Part shown: one piece after another, positions 43,327-52,600 of the stretch
How positions within the stretch are numbered: the first letter of the stretch is position 1
Layout: each line of letters opens with the position of its first letter
Origin: a virus
IMG/VR virus record: IMGVR_UViG_3300003690_003063
Coordinates: 48,059 to 112,058 of that record
DNA length: 64,000 bases
Strand: one strand, 5' to 3'
Made by a program: the position numbers and the translations under genes
Notes under the pieces: model-generated
Told to the model about the DNA's origin: nothing
The model's database searches: none
What the model saw: the letters and a program-made list of their open reading frames with translations, nothing else

Positions 43327-44706
43327 GTGGATAGAACAATGAAATTAAATGGTGAAGCTGCGAACTTCTCAAAATACGGGAAATCATTTCAAGAAAAGTT
43401 ATGTATGGTGATTTTGGATGATCGCTCCTTCGCAGATCAGATTGAAGAAGTCCTAGATGTAAATTTTTTGGAATTAAATTATCTCAAATTGTTTTTAAAT
43501 AAGATTTTTGACTACCGTAAGAAGTATGGAGTCCATCCATCTCGCGACATCATGAAAACTATTTTGCGCGCTGAACTTGACAACGAGAATGAATTAACAG
43601 CAAAGCAAACGAGAGAATTTTATGTTCGGAGTCAAATCACAGACCTTACTGATGTGGGATATATTAAAGATACCTCATTAGATTTCTGTAAGAAGCAGAA
43701 CTTGAAGTCCGCCATGGTAAAGTCCATTCAACTGTTGCACAACTCATCATTTGATGAGATTTCACGAGTTATTAATGACTCTCTTAAGTTGGGAATAAAT
43801 GGTGATGAGGGATACGACTACAAGAAAGACTTCGAAGAGCGGTTTAAGCCGCGCTTTCGCAACCCCATCACAACTGGCTGGCCACTGATTGATGATGTGT
43901 GTAAAGGAGGCTTGGGACAGAAGGAATTGGGTGTCGTCATCGCGCCGACTGGGGCCGGTAAGTCAATGGCTCTGGTACATCTTGGGACGCAAGCTCTGAA
44001 AGAGGGCAAGACTGTTATTCATTACACTCTCGAACTTCAAGATACTGTGGTGGCATCTCGTTATGATTCTTGCCTTACCAAGATCGCTTTGGAGGACCTA
44101 CTGACCTTTAAAGAAAAAATCTATGAAGAAGTGAGCGACATTGGAGGCAAACTTATTATCAAGGAATACCCCACAAAGACTGCGACCACTCAAACTATTC
44201 GGAATCATTTAGAAAAATTGAAAATGCGCGATACTATTCCCGATATGGTTATCGTTGACTATGGTGATTTGTTACGACCCATGAGGTATTTAAAAGAGAA
44301 GAGAAATGAATTAGAATCTATTTACGAAGAGCTGCGCGCTATCGCAACAGAGTATAAATTTCCAGTATGGACAGCATCGCAGACGAATAGGTCCGGATTG
44401 AACGCAGAAGTGATTACAATGGAGTCGATCTCCGAGGCATTCAACAAGTGCTTTATAGCAGATTTTATTTTTACTCTTTCTCGCACCATTGAAGATAAGT
44501 CAGTAAATGGTGGGCGCTTGTTCGTGGCGAAGAATCGAAATGGCCCAGACGGAATTATATTTCCTCTCTTTATGGACGCCGCCAGTGTTTGTATTAAGGT
44601 ATTGGACCCGCGCGCAGAGGATGAATTTATAGAGGTAAATTCTAAAAGGCAAAAAGAGAACTTGGTTGAGAAATATAAAAAATTTAAACAGGGCAATGGA
44701 GGTTGA
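43327..44706 (+). CDS. 41: Replicative DNA helicase (DnaB / T4 gp41-like)
   Basis: 459 residues from GTG 43327; ATG 43339 is an equally plausible start. The helical N-domain (about 15-160) is followed by the RecA-fold core: TGWPLIDDVCKGGLGQKELG, Walker A at 206-213 (APTGAGKS), HYTLELQD, Walker B at 307-314 (MVIVDYGD) and VWTASQTNRSG as sensor and DNA-binding loop. It unwinds DNA at the fork. No separate primase is seen in this window. Confidence 0.88.
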   Translation: MDRTMKLNGEAANFSKYGKSFQEKLCMVILDDRSFADQIEEVLDVNFLELNYLKLFLNKIFDYRKKYGVHPSRDIMKTILRAELDNENELTAKQTREFYVRSQITDLTDVGYIKDTSLDFCKKQNLKSAMVKSIQLLHNSSFDEISRVINDSLKLGINGDEGYDYKKDFEERFKPRFRNPITTGWPLIDDVCKGGLGQKELGVVIAPTGAGKSMALVHLGTQALKEGKTVIHYTLELQDTVVASRYDSCLTKIALEDLLTFKEKIYEEVSDIGGKLIIKEYPTKTATTQTIRNHLEKLKMRDTIPDMVIVDYGDLLRPMRYLKEKRNELESIYEELRAIATEYKFPVWTASQTNRSGLNAEVITMESISEAFNKCFIADFIFTLSRTIEDKSVNGGRLFVAKNRNGPDGIIFPLFMDAASVCIKVLDPRAEDEFIEVNSKRQKENLVEKYKKFKQGNGG

Positions 44707-44709
44707 GGG

Positions 44710-47130
44710 ATGTTTGATAAAGATAAAGTACGAGAGGATACTCTTGAATATTTTGATGGTGATGAGCTGGCAACGAATGTTTTTATGACGAAGTATTGTT
44801 TGCGTGACAAAAAAGGTAATTTTATGGAGAAAACTCCAGATGATATGCATAAGCGTATTGCTAAGGAGTTCGCGCGGATGGAAGATAAATTTATTACCCG
44901 GAAGTCAAATCATTTGACAGAGGATGAGATATATTCATTCCTCAAAGATTTCAAATACATCGTGCCCCAGGGCTCTCCAATGATGGGAATAGGAAATAAT
45001 TATGTTAATGTGTCACTGTCTAATTGCGTTGTTATTGATAACCCCGCCGACTCTGTATCAAGCATCATGGACGCGGGCAAAGATCTTGCGAATCTCTTTA
45101 AACGTAGGTGCGGTGTTGGGGTTGATATATCTTCTCTTCGTCCTGAAGGGGCTGTGGTCAATAATTCCGCTCGGACTACTACTGGTGCGTGGTCTTTTGC
45201 TGATTTTTACTCCTACGTCTGCCGAATGATCGGACAAAACGGGCGCCGCGGTGCCCTCATGATTTCGCTGGATGTACGCCATCCTGATATCAAAAAGTTT
45301 GTACAAATGAAGAAGGATCTCACAAAGGTGACGGGGGCTAATGTGTCCATTAAAATAAGTGACAGCTTTATGGAAGCCGTAGAGAAGAAAGAAACGTTTA
45401 CTCTACAATTTCCCGTTGATAGCGAAGACCCGGAGTATGTGAGGGACATAGATGCCGCTGCGTTGTGGAGTACTATCGTGGAGTCAGCGACTACGGGTGC
45501 CGAACCGGGCCTCCTGATGTGGGATAATATTATTAGGAATTTGCCGGCCCATGAATATGAGGAGTTCAGTACCAAAACTACTAACCCCTGCGGAGAAATA
45601 CCTCTTTCGGCTTACGATAGCTGTAGGCTTGTATCTCTGAATTTAAAAAGTCTCGTCAAAAATTCTTTTGAAAAAAGTGCAAACTTTGACTTTGGTAAGT
45701 TAAGAGAGATAGCTGCTATTGGTATGCGTCTCTCAGATGACCTAGTAGAATTAGAGTTAGAAAAACTAGAAACTATTTGCAGTGTGGCGGATACGGATGA
45801 CGAGAAAGAACTTTGGTTAAAACTGCACGGCGCCGCAAAGAATGGCAGGCGCACAGGTTTGGGCACCCACGGGCTTGCGGACGCGTTGGCATGTCTTAAT
45901 CTGGCATACGATAGTGATGAGGCCCTTGTGGTTATTGAGCAAATTTACCGCACACTACGCGACGCAGCATACGAAGAGAGCGTTTATCTTGCTCAAGAGC
46001 GAGGCGCCTTTCCTGCGTTTGACTGGAGTGTCGAGGAAAACAACGAGTTTATTCAGAGACTCCCAGAAGAACTAAAGAAAATGATCGCACAGTATGGACG
46101 TCGCAACATTTCTATTCTTACTAACGCACCAACGGGCTCTGTCTCTATAATGTCTCAAACGTCTTCGGGTTTAGAGCCTGTTTTTAGGAATTCTTATATC
46201 CGTCGCCGCAAACTTTCGCACGACGAACAGCATCTTGATGCCGATCACGTCGACGAGGTGGGAGATCGATGGCTTGAGTATGAGGTGTTCCATCACAATG
46301 CTCAGGCATGGTTTGAGTGGCATCCTTTTAAAGAGCCGGGCCCCCTTCCCGCATTTTTTGTAGAATCGGACAGCATCGATTGGACCCGACGAATTGCGGT
46401 GCAGTCTGTCATACAACAGAACATAGATCATAGTATTAGTTCGACAATTAATCTTCCCAAAGGTACTTCGCCGGCATTGGTGGGGGAGCTTTATATGGAA
46501 GGGTGGAAGCAAGGACTCAAGGGGATTACTGTTTATGTGGAAGGATCTCGTTCGGGGGTTCTTTTATCCCAGACAACGGATATTTTTCCACAGCATACTG
46601 CTCCCAAACGTCCGATTGAATTAGACTGTAATATTCACCACACCACCATCCAGGGCGAGAAGTGGATCATTGTTGTAGGCCTCATGGATAACAGGCCGTA
46701 TGAAATTATGGGAGGACTTTCAAATTTGATTGAAATTCCCCGTGACAAGGCGGCAGGTATTTTGGTGAAGAACCCAAGGAAGACGATGAATTCTGTTTAT
46801 GATTTGAAGGTGGGAAAGAATGGCGACCATGTTATCGTAAAAGATTTGGTCAAGGTTTTCGATAACCCTAATCATTCAGCGTTTACGCGCATGATTTCGC
46901 TTGGTCTTCGTCACGGATCCAACATTCAATATGTAGTTGAACAGCTTCAGAAGGATCGGGATAGCGATATGTTTAGTTTTGCTCGTTGTATGGCACGCAT
47001 TTTGAAGAACTACATTCCAGATGGGCAGCAAGCCACGGAGCGCACGTGTGGAGAATGTGGTACCGAAGGACTGATATATGTAGAGGGTTGTGTTACATGT
47101 TCCAACTGTGGTTTTGCGAAGTGCGGCTAG
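44710..47130 (+). CDS. nrdJ: Class II (adenosylcobalamin-dependent) ribonucleotide reductase
   Basis: 806 residues. It makes deoxynucleotides in a B12-dependent way. The sequence shows FKYIVPQGSPMMGIGN, SLSNCVVIDNPADS, KRRCGVGVDISSLRP, the radical-site block NPCGE with C294, NRRTGLGTHGLAD-type GRRTGLGTHGLADALA, and ILTNAPTGSVSIMSQTSSGL. A C-terminal zinc ribbon (ERTCGECGTEGLIYVEGC, then CSNCGFAKCG) is typical of NrdJ. No separate small subunit gene is adjacent, as expected. Confidence 0.92.
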   Translation: MFDKDKVREDTLEYFDGDELATNVFMTKYCLRDKKGNFMEKTPDDMHKRIAKEFARMEDKFITRKSNHLTEDEIYSFLKDFKYIVPQGSPMMGIGNNYVNVSLSNCVVIDNPADSVSSIMDAGKDLANLFKRRCGVGVDISSLRPEGAVVNNSARTTTGAWSFADFYSYVCRMIGQNGRRGALMISLDVRHPDIKKFVQMKKDLTKVTGANVSIKISDSFMEAVEKKETFTLQFPVDSEDPEYVRDIDAAALWSTIVESATTGAEPGLLMWDNIIRNLPAHEYEEFSTKTTNPCGEIPLSAYDSCRLVSLNLKSLVKNSFEKSANFDFGKLREIAAIGMRLSDDLVELELEKLETICSVADTDDEKELWLKLHGAAKNGRRTGLGTHGLADALACLNLAYDSDEALVVIEQIYRTLRDAAYEESVYLAQERGAFPAFDWSVEENNEFIQRLPEELKKMIAQYGRRNISILTNAPTGSVSIMSQTSSGLEPVFRNSYIRRRKLSHDEQHLDADHVDEVGDRWLEYEVFHHNAQAWFEWHPFKEPGPLPAFFVESDSIDWTRRIAVQSVIQQNIDHSISSTINLPKGTSPALVGELYMEGWKQGLKGITVYVEGSRSGVLLSQTTDIFPQHTAPKRPIELDCNIHHTTIQGEKWIIVVGLMDNRPYEIMGGLSNLIEIPRDKAAGILVKNPRKTMNSVYDLKVGKNGDHVIVKDLVKVFDNPNHSAFTRMISLGLRHGSNIQYVVEQLQKDRDSDMFSFARCMARILKNYIPDGQQATERTCGECGTEGLIYVEGCVTCSNCGFAKCG

Positions 47131-47140
47131 TTATATAGAG

Positions 47141-47440
47141 ATGATACAGTTTACTGATAAAGCAACGGAGCGCATCACCAAGGTTTTAGAAGCCGGCGAG
47201 GCTATTAGGATTGCGGTCCAGGGGGGCGGATGCTCGGGTATGTCATATTGTTTGAATATAGAGACGGAAGAGCCGGACGAAGAAGATATTTTACTTGACA
47301 TTACTGCTGTAAAGATATATATTGATCCTATGAGTGCTGGGATTCTAAAGGACACTACGGTAGATTACATAGCCACACTACAGCAAGAGGGATTTGTCCC
47401 CAGAACGTGGGATCTTTTGATAAGGACGAACAACATGTAG
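47141..47440 (+). CDS. iscA: IscA/HesB-like Fe-S protein lacking the CGCG end
   Basis: 100 residues. A-type carriers bind and pass on Fe-S clusters through three cysteines. Here the first is present in VQGGGCSGMSYCLNIE, and the strand IYIDPMSAGILKDTTVDYIA matches the family, but after QQEGF the sequence leaves the family and the CxC pair (CGCG) is missing. The last 15 residues are the out-of-frame reading of the start of the next gene (IscU-like), so the C-terminus was lost by deletion. The ATG at 47141 is chosen over one inside the RNR gene. Confidence 0.7.
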   Translation: MIQFTDKATERITKVLEAGEAIRIAVQGGGCSGMSYCLNIETEEPDEEDILLDITAVKIYIDPMSAGILKDTTVDYIATLQQEGFVPRTWDLLIRTNNM

Positions 47441-47733
47441 GTACGGGTATCGTGGGCGCCCCAGAATGTGGAGATGTGATGAAACTTCAAATTAAAGTAG
47501 ATGACAGTGGGTATATCTGTGACGCCAAGTTTAAAACCTTTGGGTGTGGGTCGGCCATTGCCGCCTCATCACTAGCTACAGAATGGATCAAGGGAAAGAC
47601 CTTGAAAGAGGCCGCCGAGATTAAAAATACAGATATCGTGGAAGAGCTCTCTTTGCCCCCCGTTAAGATACATTGCTCGGTGTTAGCAGAAGAGGCAATC
47701 AAGGCGGCAATAGAAGATTTGGAGAATAAATGA
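47407..47733 (+). CDS. iscU: IscU/NifU-N-like Fe-S scaffold protein
   Basis: 108 residues from GTG 47407. It is very close to bacterial IscU: GSFDKDEQHVGTGIVGAPEC, GDVMKLQIKVDDSG, FKTFGCGSAIAASSLATEWI, and LPPVKIHCSVLAEEAIKAAI. All three cluster-binding Cys (in APECGD, FGCGS and IHCSV) and the LPPVK chaperone motif are present. The usual first 20 or so residues are missing; the frame upstream still reads PQNVGSFDK, like the NPRNVGSFDK of IscU. It overlaps the IscA-like gene by 34 bases, so translation is coupled or frameshifted. Confidence 0.85.
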   Translation: MGSFDKDEQHVGTGIVGAPECGDVMKLQIKVDDSGYICDAKFKTFGCGSAIAASSLATEWIKGKTLKEAAEIKNTDIVEELSLPPVKIHCSVLAEEAIKAAIEDLENK

Positions 47734-48011
47734 CATTTACACCAGTTAATAACTATCTTTATGTGAGAACCATAGAGGACAACGAAACAGAAGACAGCGC
47801 CATCTTATTGCCCCAGGATTACCGCGCAGTTGAAAGCCCATTCGCAGTGGTTGAAGTAGTCAACTGTTCGGGCGAAAACGGAACCTTGTGGGGCGCTGGA
47901 TTACGCCTCGTGGTGGAAGCCCACATGCTCCGAGACATTTGCCACAAGGGGGAGACCTTTACGGTCATCAAGGAAAATCACGTAATCGGTATTCTGTCAG
48001 AAAGCTCTTGA
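47730..48011 (+). CDS. groES: GroES/gp31-like cochaperonin
   Basis: 93 residues, ATGA overlap with the scaffold gene. It follows GroES: PVNNYLYVRTIEDNETEDSA, a mobile-loop anchor AILLPQ, then FAVVEVVNCSGENG, LRLVVEAHMLRDICHKGETF and ENHVIGIL at the end. The loop hydrophobic triplet ILL would contact the chaperonin. T4 gp31 is a divergent GroES that helps fold the capsid protein; this phage also carries a GroEL at 60803, suggesting a pair. Confidence 0.75.
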   Translation: MTFTPVNNYLYVRTIEDNETEDSAILLPQDYRAVESPFAVVEVVNCSGENGTLWGAGLRLVVEAHMLRDICHKGETFTVIKENHVIGILSESS

Positions 48012-48036
48012 CCTAACCATTCACTGGTGCTATACT
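48008..48036 (+). promoter_or_regulatory. Sigma-70 promoter giving a leaderless mRNA
   Basis: TTGACC, 17 bases, TATACT. The expected start, about seven bases after the -10, coincides with the ATG at 48043, and there is no ribosome-binding site between them. Confidence 0.7.
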
Positions 48037-48042
48037 AGCACT

Positions 48043-48771
48043 ATGATGGAACTGCCTCCTCTTAAATATGCCTTCCCTAACGTGGTGGTGGGCTGGCGCG
48101 AGGAGGCAGTTTCATTCGCCCGGGAGCATGGGTACCACTTAATTGTTAATAGTGAACAACGACCGTTCTATTATTCTTTCGGACTCCAAGATGTAAAAAG
48201 TAGGTGGTACGAAGGAATTTTTGATCTCGGAATGAAATCATTATTGCCTATTCCTTTTGAAGTGGAAACGGTGGGCTTGGACGATGGCAAGCTAAAGGTT
48301 GTCACCCAAGGAAAGACCAAAGTCCTAATCGATTTTAAGGCCCTCCATTTATTCGACCTTGATAACTGTGGGAACCTAGGTGCTGAGGAGGTAGTTGAGG
48401 ATTATCTTGTACACGATATGTTTGATATCGTTCAGGGATCTCAATTGGCGCGAGAGATAGTACTAAATCTTAATGATAGCTTTGTGAAGACGGTTAGTTT
48501 TGTGCCGTCAAATCGGATAGATAGGAATACTACCGGCGATTTTAAAGATATCATCACGTGTAGCATCATTAGTAAAGAAGATATCAAGAGTTTTGATTGT
48601 TCTGAAACGGTGATTCGTATACTCTTGGAACGTAAATTTAAAGAACATAAAATCAAGCAACCCAACGGGAGAAGCCTAAAGATCCAACACTCTTTTCGTC
48701 ACGCAAGAAAGAGAAAGTTTTGTTTTAACGTGGTCGATGCTCTCGACGAGAGAATAATTCTCCATGAGTAA
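48043..48771 (+). CDS. Hypothetical protein, probably leaderless
   Basis: 242 residues; begins ATGATG at the predicted transcript start. No recognised domain. It looks alpha/beta with an N-terminal LKYAFPNVVVGWREEAVSFA, a YYSFGLQDVKSRWYEGIFDL block and a basic end KIQHSFRHARKRKFCFNVVD. It overlaps by 8 bases the nucleotidyltransferase-like gene, so the two are probably made together and may act together. Confidence 0.55.
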   Translation: MMELPPLKYAFPNVVVGWREEAVSFAREHGYHLIVNSEQRPFYYSFGLQDVKSRWYEGIFDLGMKSLLPIPFEVETVGLDDGKLKVVTQGKTKVLIDFKALHLFDLDNCGNLGAEEVVEDYLVHDMFDIVQGSQLAREIVLNLNDSFVKTVSFVPSNRIDRNTTGDFKDIITCSIISKEDIKSFDCSETVIRILLERKFKEHKIKQPNGRSLKIQHSFRHARKRKFCFNVVDALDERIILHE

Positions 48772-49615
48772 GCCTACAATGCCGGCAATCATTCCAATTG
48801 CCGGCCTGAACACAGAATTTGGTATGGAATGGGATTCTTCATTGGTACCGATCGCACCTAATTATACAGCATTGGAAGGCGCCGTCTATGAGTGTCTCCA
48901 TGCTGGTTGTACATCAATTTGGATTGTGGCCAATGATGATGTGGCGCCTCTATTGCGCTGGCGCCTCGGGGAGTATGCTACAGATATTGATAGTATTCAG
49001 CGTGGCCACTTTGCAGCCTTCGGACATACAAAACATATAGAGGTGCCAATTTATTACGTGCCCATTCACCCCAAACACCGAGAGAAAGTAGACAACTATG
49101 CGTGGTCCATCATCTATGGGGCCAACGTAGCCTACTGGATACACACAAAGTTTTCGCGATGGGTGCAGCCGAGTCGTTACTACATATCTTTTCCAATGGG
49201 TATGATGGATCCTAAAGAAGTATTAGAGCATCGGTCTCAATTACGAAAGAACGTTCCCTTTTATTTCTCGCACAAGGGCCAAACAGTTAAAGACGGCGTG
49301 CCCTTGAGTTTTGTTATAGACCCAGGAGAGTGGCGGCGCGCCAAGAAAATAATTACCACTAACTCGTCCTATTACAAAGCTCCCCCCCTTGGGGAAATGC
49401 CGTCGGAACCGCTAGCCCCCAGCGAGCGTCACATATCATTGGCCTATGGTCTGGAGGACGTGTTTGGCCCGGGCCGCGACGGCACCCTTTGTGAAATTGA
49501 TAATTTTTACGACTTGACTTTGTGGAGTGGATATGTTAAATTTATATCATCGGAGTTGGGCGCCAGAACGAAACGTCCCAACACAAACACTATGTATAGA
49601 GGGAGAAACAAGTGA
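48764..49615 (+). CDS. Nucleotidyltransferase-fold protein
   Basis: 283 residues. The start PAIIPIAGLNTEFGMEWDSS with LVPIAPNYTALEGAVYECLH and CTSIWIVANDDVAPLLRWRLG follows the Rossmann-like pattern of sugar-nucleotide transferases (substrate loop, then AV..C..AG, then an IWIV strand with NDD). The usual GxGxR-K signature is altered (GLNTEFGMEWDSSL), so activity and substrate are uncertain. It may modify a nucleotide or a surface sugar. Confidence 0.5.
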   Translation: MSKPTMPAIIPIAGLNTEFGMEWDSSLVPIAPNYTALEGAVYECLHAGCTSIWIVANDDVAPLLRWRLGEYATDIDSIQRGHFAAFGHTKHIEVPIYYVPIHPKHREKVDNYAWSIIYGANVAYWIHTKFSRWVQPSRYYISFPMGMMDPKEVLEHRSQLRKNVPFYFSHKGQTVKDGVPLSFVIDPGEWRRAKKIITTNSSYYKAPPLGEMPSEPLAPSERHISLAYGLEDVFGPGRDGTLCEIDNFYDLTLWSGYVKFISSELGARTKRPNTNTMYRGRNK

Positions 49616-52600
49616 ACGAGAAAAAGATTCCTTTCGTAGGGCTTCATGCACACAGCGTAGCAGGCTCTATTTTTGATGCCATCGGATATCCAGATGAACA
49701 TATGGATTTCTGTTATGAAAACGGGGGTGAAGCACTTGCCCTTACAGACCACGGGAACATGAATGGGTTCTCACACCAGTTTTTACACTGGCAAAAGATG
49801 AAGTCCGAAGGAAAGGAATTTAAGCCTATCTTCGGAGTGGAAGCATACTTTCTTCCCTCCATTGATGACTGGCGCGATGACTATAATCGTATTAAGACAG
49901 ATGCCAAGCAAGCGAAATCGTTGGCGAAAGAGGGCGACACGTCGGGGGCCACCGTGGAGGACGAAGAGGCATCGAAGAAGGCAATCAAGTCTGTATTGAA
50001 CCACCGGCGCCATTTAATTCTGTTGGCTCAAAACCAGACAGGATTGAACAATCTGTTTAAGATTGTATCAGAGTCTTACCGGGAAGAGAACTTCTATCGT
50101 TACCCACGCGTGGATTACGATATGCTCGACCGACACTCAGAAGGAGTGATTGCCGCGTCTGCATGTCTGGGTGGACCTTATGCGGGAAACTACTGGGCCC
50201 ACCGAGAAGAGGGACCCGACGCGGTGAGGGAAGCGATGCGGGAAACAACCCGGCGCTTTGTAGAAGTCTTCGGAGACCGATGGTATGGAGAACTTCAATG
50301 GAACCAGATTCCAGAGCAACACGAACTAAACCAGTTTATCATCGAAATGCATCACGAGTTTGGAATCCCGCTGATTTCAACGGCGGACAGTCATTACCCT
50401 GGCCCCGACGCCTGGAAGGACCGCGAGCTTTACAAGCGGCTTGGCTGGCTTGGGAAGGGAACTCCCGCGTGGGCTGAGGATAATACTGAGCTTCCGAAGG
50501 GCGTTGAAGAGATAGGTTATGAAATCTATCCCAAAAACGGCAACCAGATGTGGGACTCTTATAAAACATATGCCAAGATTGCTGAGCAGGAGTACGATGA
50601 TGACTTGGTAATGAAGTCAATTACAGACACACATCACATCGCATTCAATTTGATCGAGGACTTTACCCCCAACACCACCGTTAAGCTACCCGACTTTGTG
50701 GTTCCGGCCGGCTTCACGGACGCCGAGGCCTTGGTTAACTATGCTCTGGAAGGTTTGCGCCATCGTGGACTTCATGAGAAAGAAGAGTACACAACGAGGC
50801 TGCAGCGGGAACTTGATGTTATTGAGGACCGAGGATTCAGCAAGTACTTTCTGACGATGAAGGCTATTGCTGACAAGGCTAACGAGGTTCAGCTAACTGG
50901 CCCCGGCCGAGGGTCAGCCGCTGGTTCTCTAACTGCGTATGTCCTGGGCATAACACAGATCGATCCCATTAAGTACGGGCTTCTGTTTGAGAGATTCTTG
51001 CGCAAGGACGCGACGGACTATCCAGATATTGATTATGATGTGGCTGAGCCTATGGAACTTAAGGAAATGTTAATGGAGGATTGGGGCAAGAATTCAGTCA
51101 TCCCAATTTCAAACTGGAACACGCTTCAGCTGAAGTCTCTTATCAAAGATATTTCAAAGTTCTATGGCGTGGAGTTTGGGGAAGTGAACAAAGTAACTTC
51201 TATGATGATTGCTGAGGCGACTCCCGCGGCAAAGATGAAGCACGGGATCAAGGCAGGAGTATATGCTCCGACTTGGGAAGAGGTTATGGAGTTGTCCCCC
51301 TCTTTGCGTGGCTACCTAGTAAAGTATCCGCACATTAAGACACACGTTGAAGCGTTGGTAGGACAGGTTCGATCTTGTTCTCGTCACGCCGGCGGCGTTC
51401 TGATTGCCGACGACTTGAACGAGCATATGCCCATCATTAGTTCGGGCGGAGTGCGACAATCGCCATGGTCTGAGGGACAACACGTCCGGCACCTTGAACC
51501 GCTCGGGTTTATTAAGTTTGATTTGTTGGGGCTCTCGACGCTTCGTATGATTGCTGAAGCGATTCGGCACATCCTGAAGCGACACGGCAAGAATCCAAAT
51601 CCAACCTTCGTAGATGTAAAAGCATTTTATAATGAGTTTCTCCATCCGGACGTCCTTGACTTCGAGGATCAGAAGGTGTATAGGAATATTTTCCAGAAGG
51701 GAAACTTCGCCGGTATTTTTCAGTTCACAGAGCAACGCGCCCAGGAATTCTGCGCGAACGCAAAGCCGAAGTCTTTAATTGATATCTCGGCCATCACATC
51801 GATCTATCGACCGGGACCCCTATCGGCCAATGTGCACGAGCAATACATTCAAGCTAAGGAAAATCCGGGCGACATCGATTATATCAATGAGCACGTGAAA
51901 GATATTACCAAGGAAACCTACGGATTCCTAATCTTCCAAGAACAGATTGCCCTCCTTGCTCACAAGTTAGGGAAGGGACTAACCCTAGATGAGGGAAACC
52001 TGCTAAGGAAGGTGCTCACCAAGAGGGGAACGGGGAAGGAAGCCAGAGTTAAGAAAGCCCTACGGACCAAGTTCATCGACGGGTGCATAGAGAAAGGAAT
52101 TCGCCACAGCGAGGCCGAAGATATGTGGGAGAGGTTCGAATACTTCTCGGGTTACGGTTTCAATAAGTCGCACGCGGTTTCGTACTCAGCAATCTCGTTC
52201 CAGTGCGCGTGGCTCTACAACTACTACCCCGTAGAGTGGATGGCGTCGTTCCTGGACAAGGAACCTGAGAAGCGCAAGGAACGCGCTATCAACATCGCGA
52301 AGTCAAACGGCTTTGAGATTGTGGAAGCGGATATCAATACTTCATCGTTCGTATGGGAAATCGATCCCGGCGATCCCAAGAGGCTCTATCAGCCGTTGAG
52401 TGGACTCAAGGGATTGGGGGACGCAGCCATCGAACAAATTGTGGCGAACAGACCATTCAATGATATCGAAGAGTTCCTCTTCCACGACGACATTGTGTAT
52501 AGCAAGCTTAATAAGAAGGCGCTGGATGTGTTAGTGCGCTCTGGTGCATTGAATAGCCTCATGGACGAACGATTTACGGGGCGAAAACATTTTTGGTCAA

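Noticed and set aside
50163-50477. 104-codon + strand ORF inside dnaE
   Set aside because: It is a shadow of the DnaE frame, which has full motif support.
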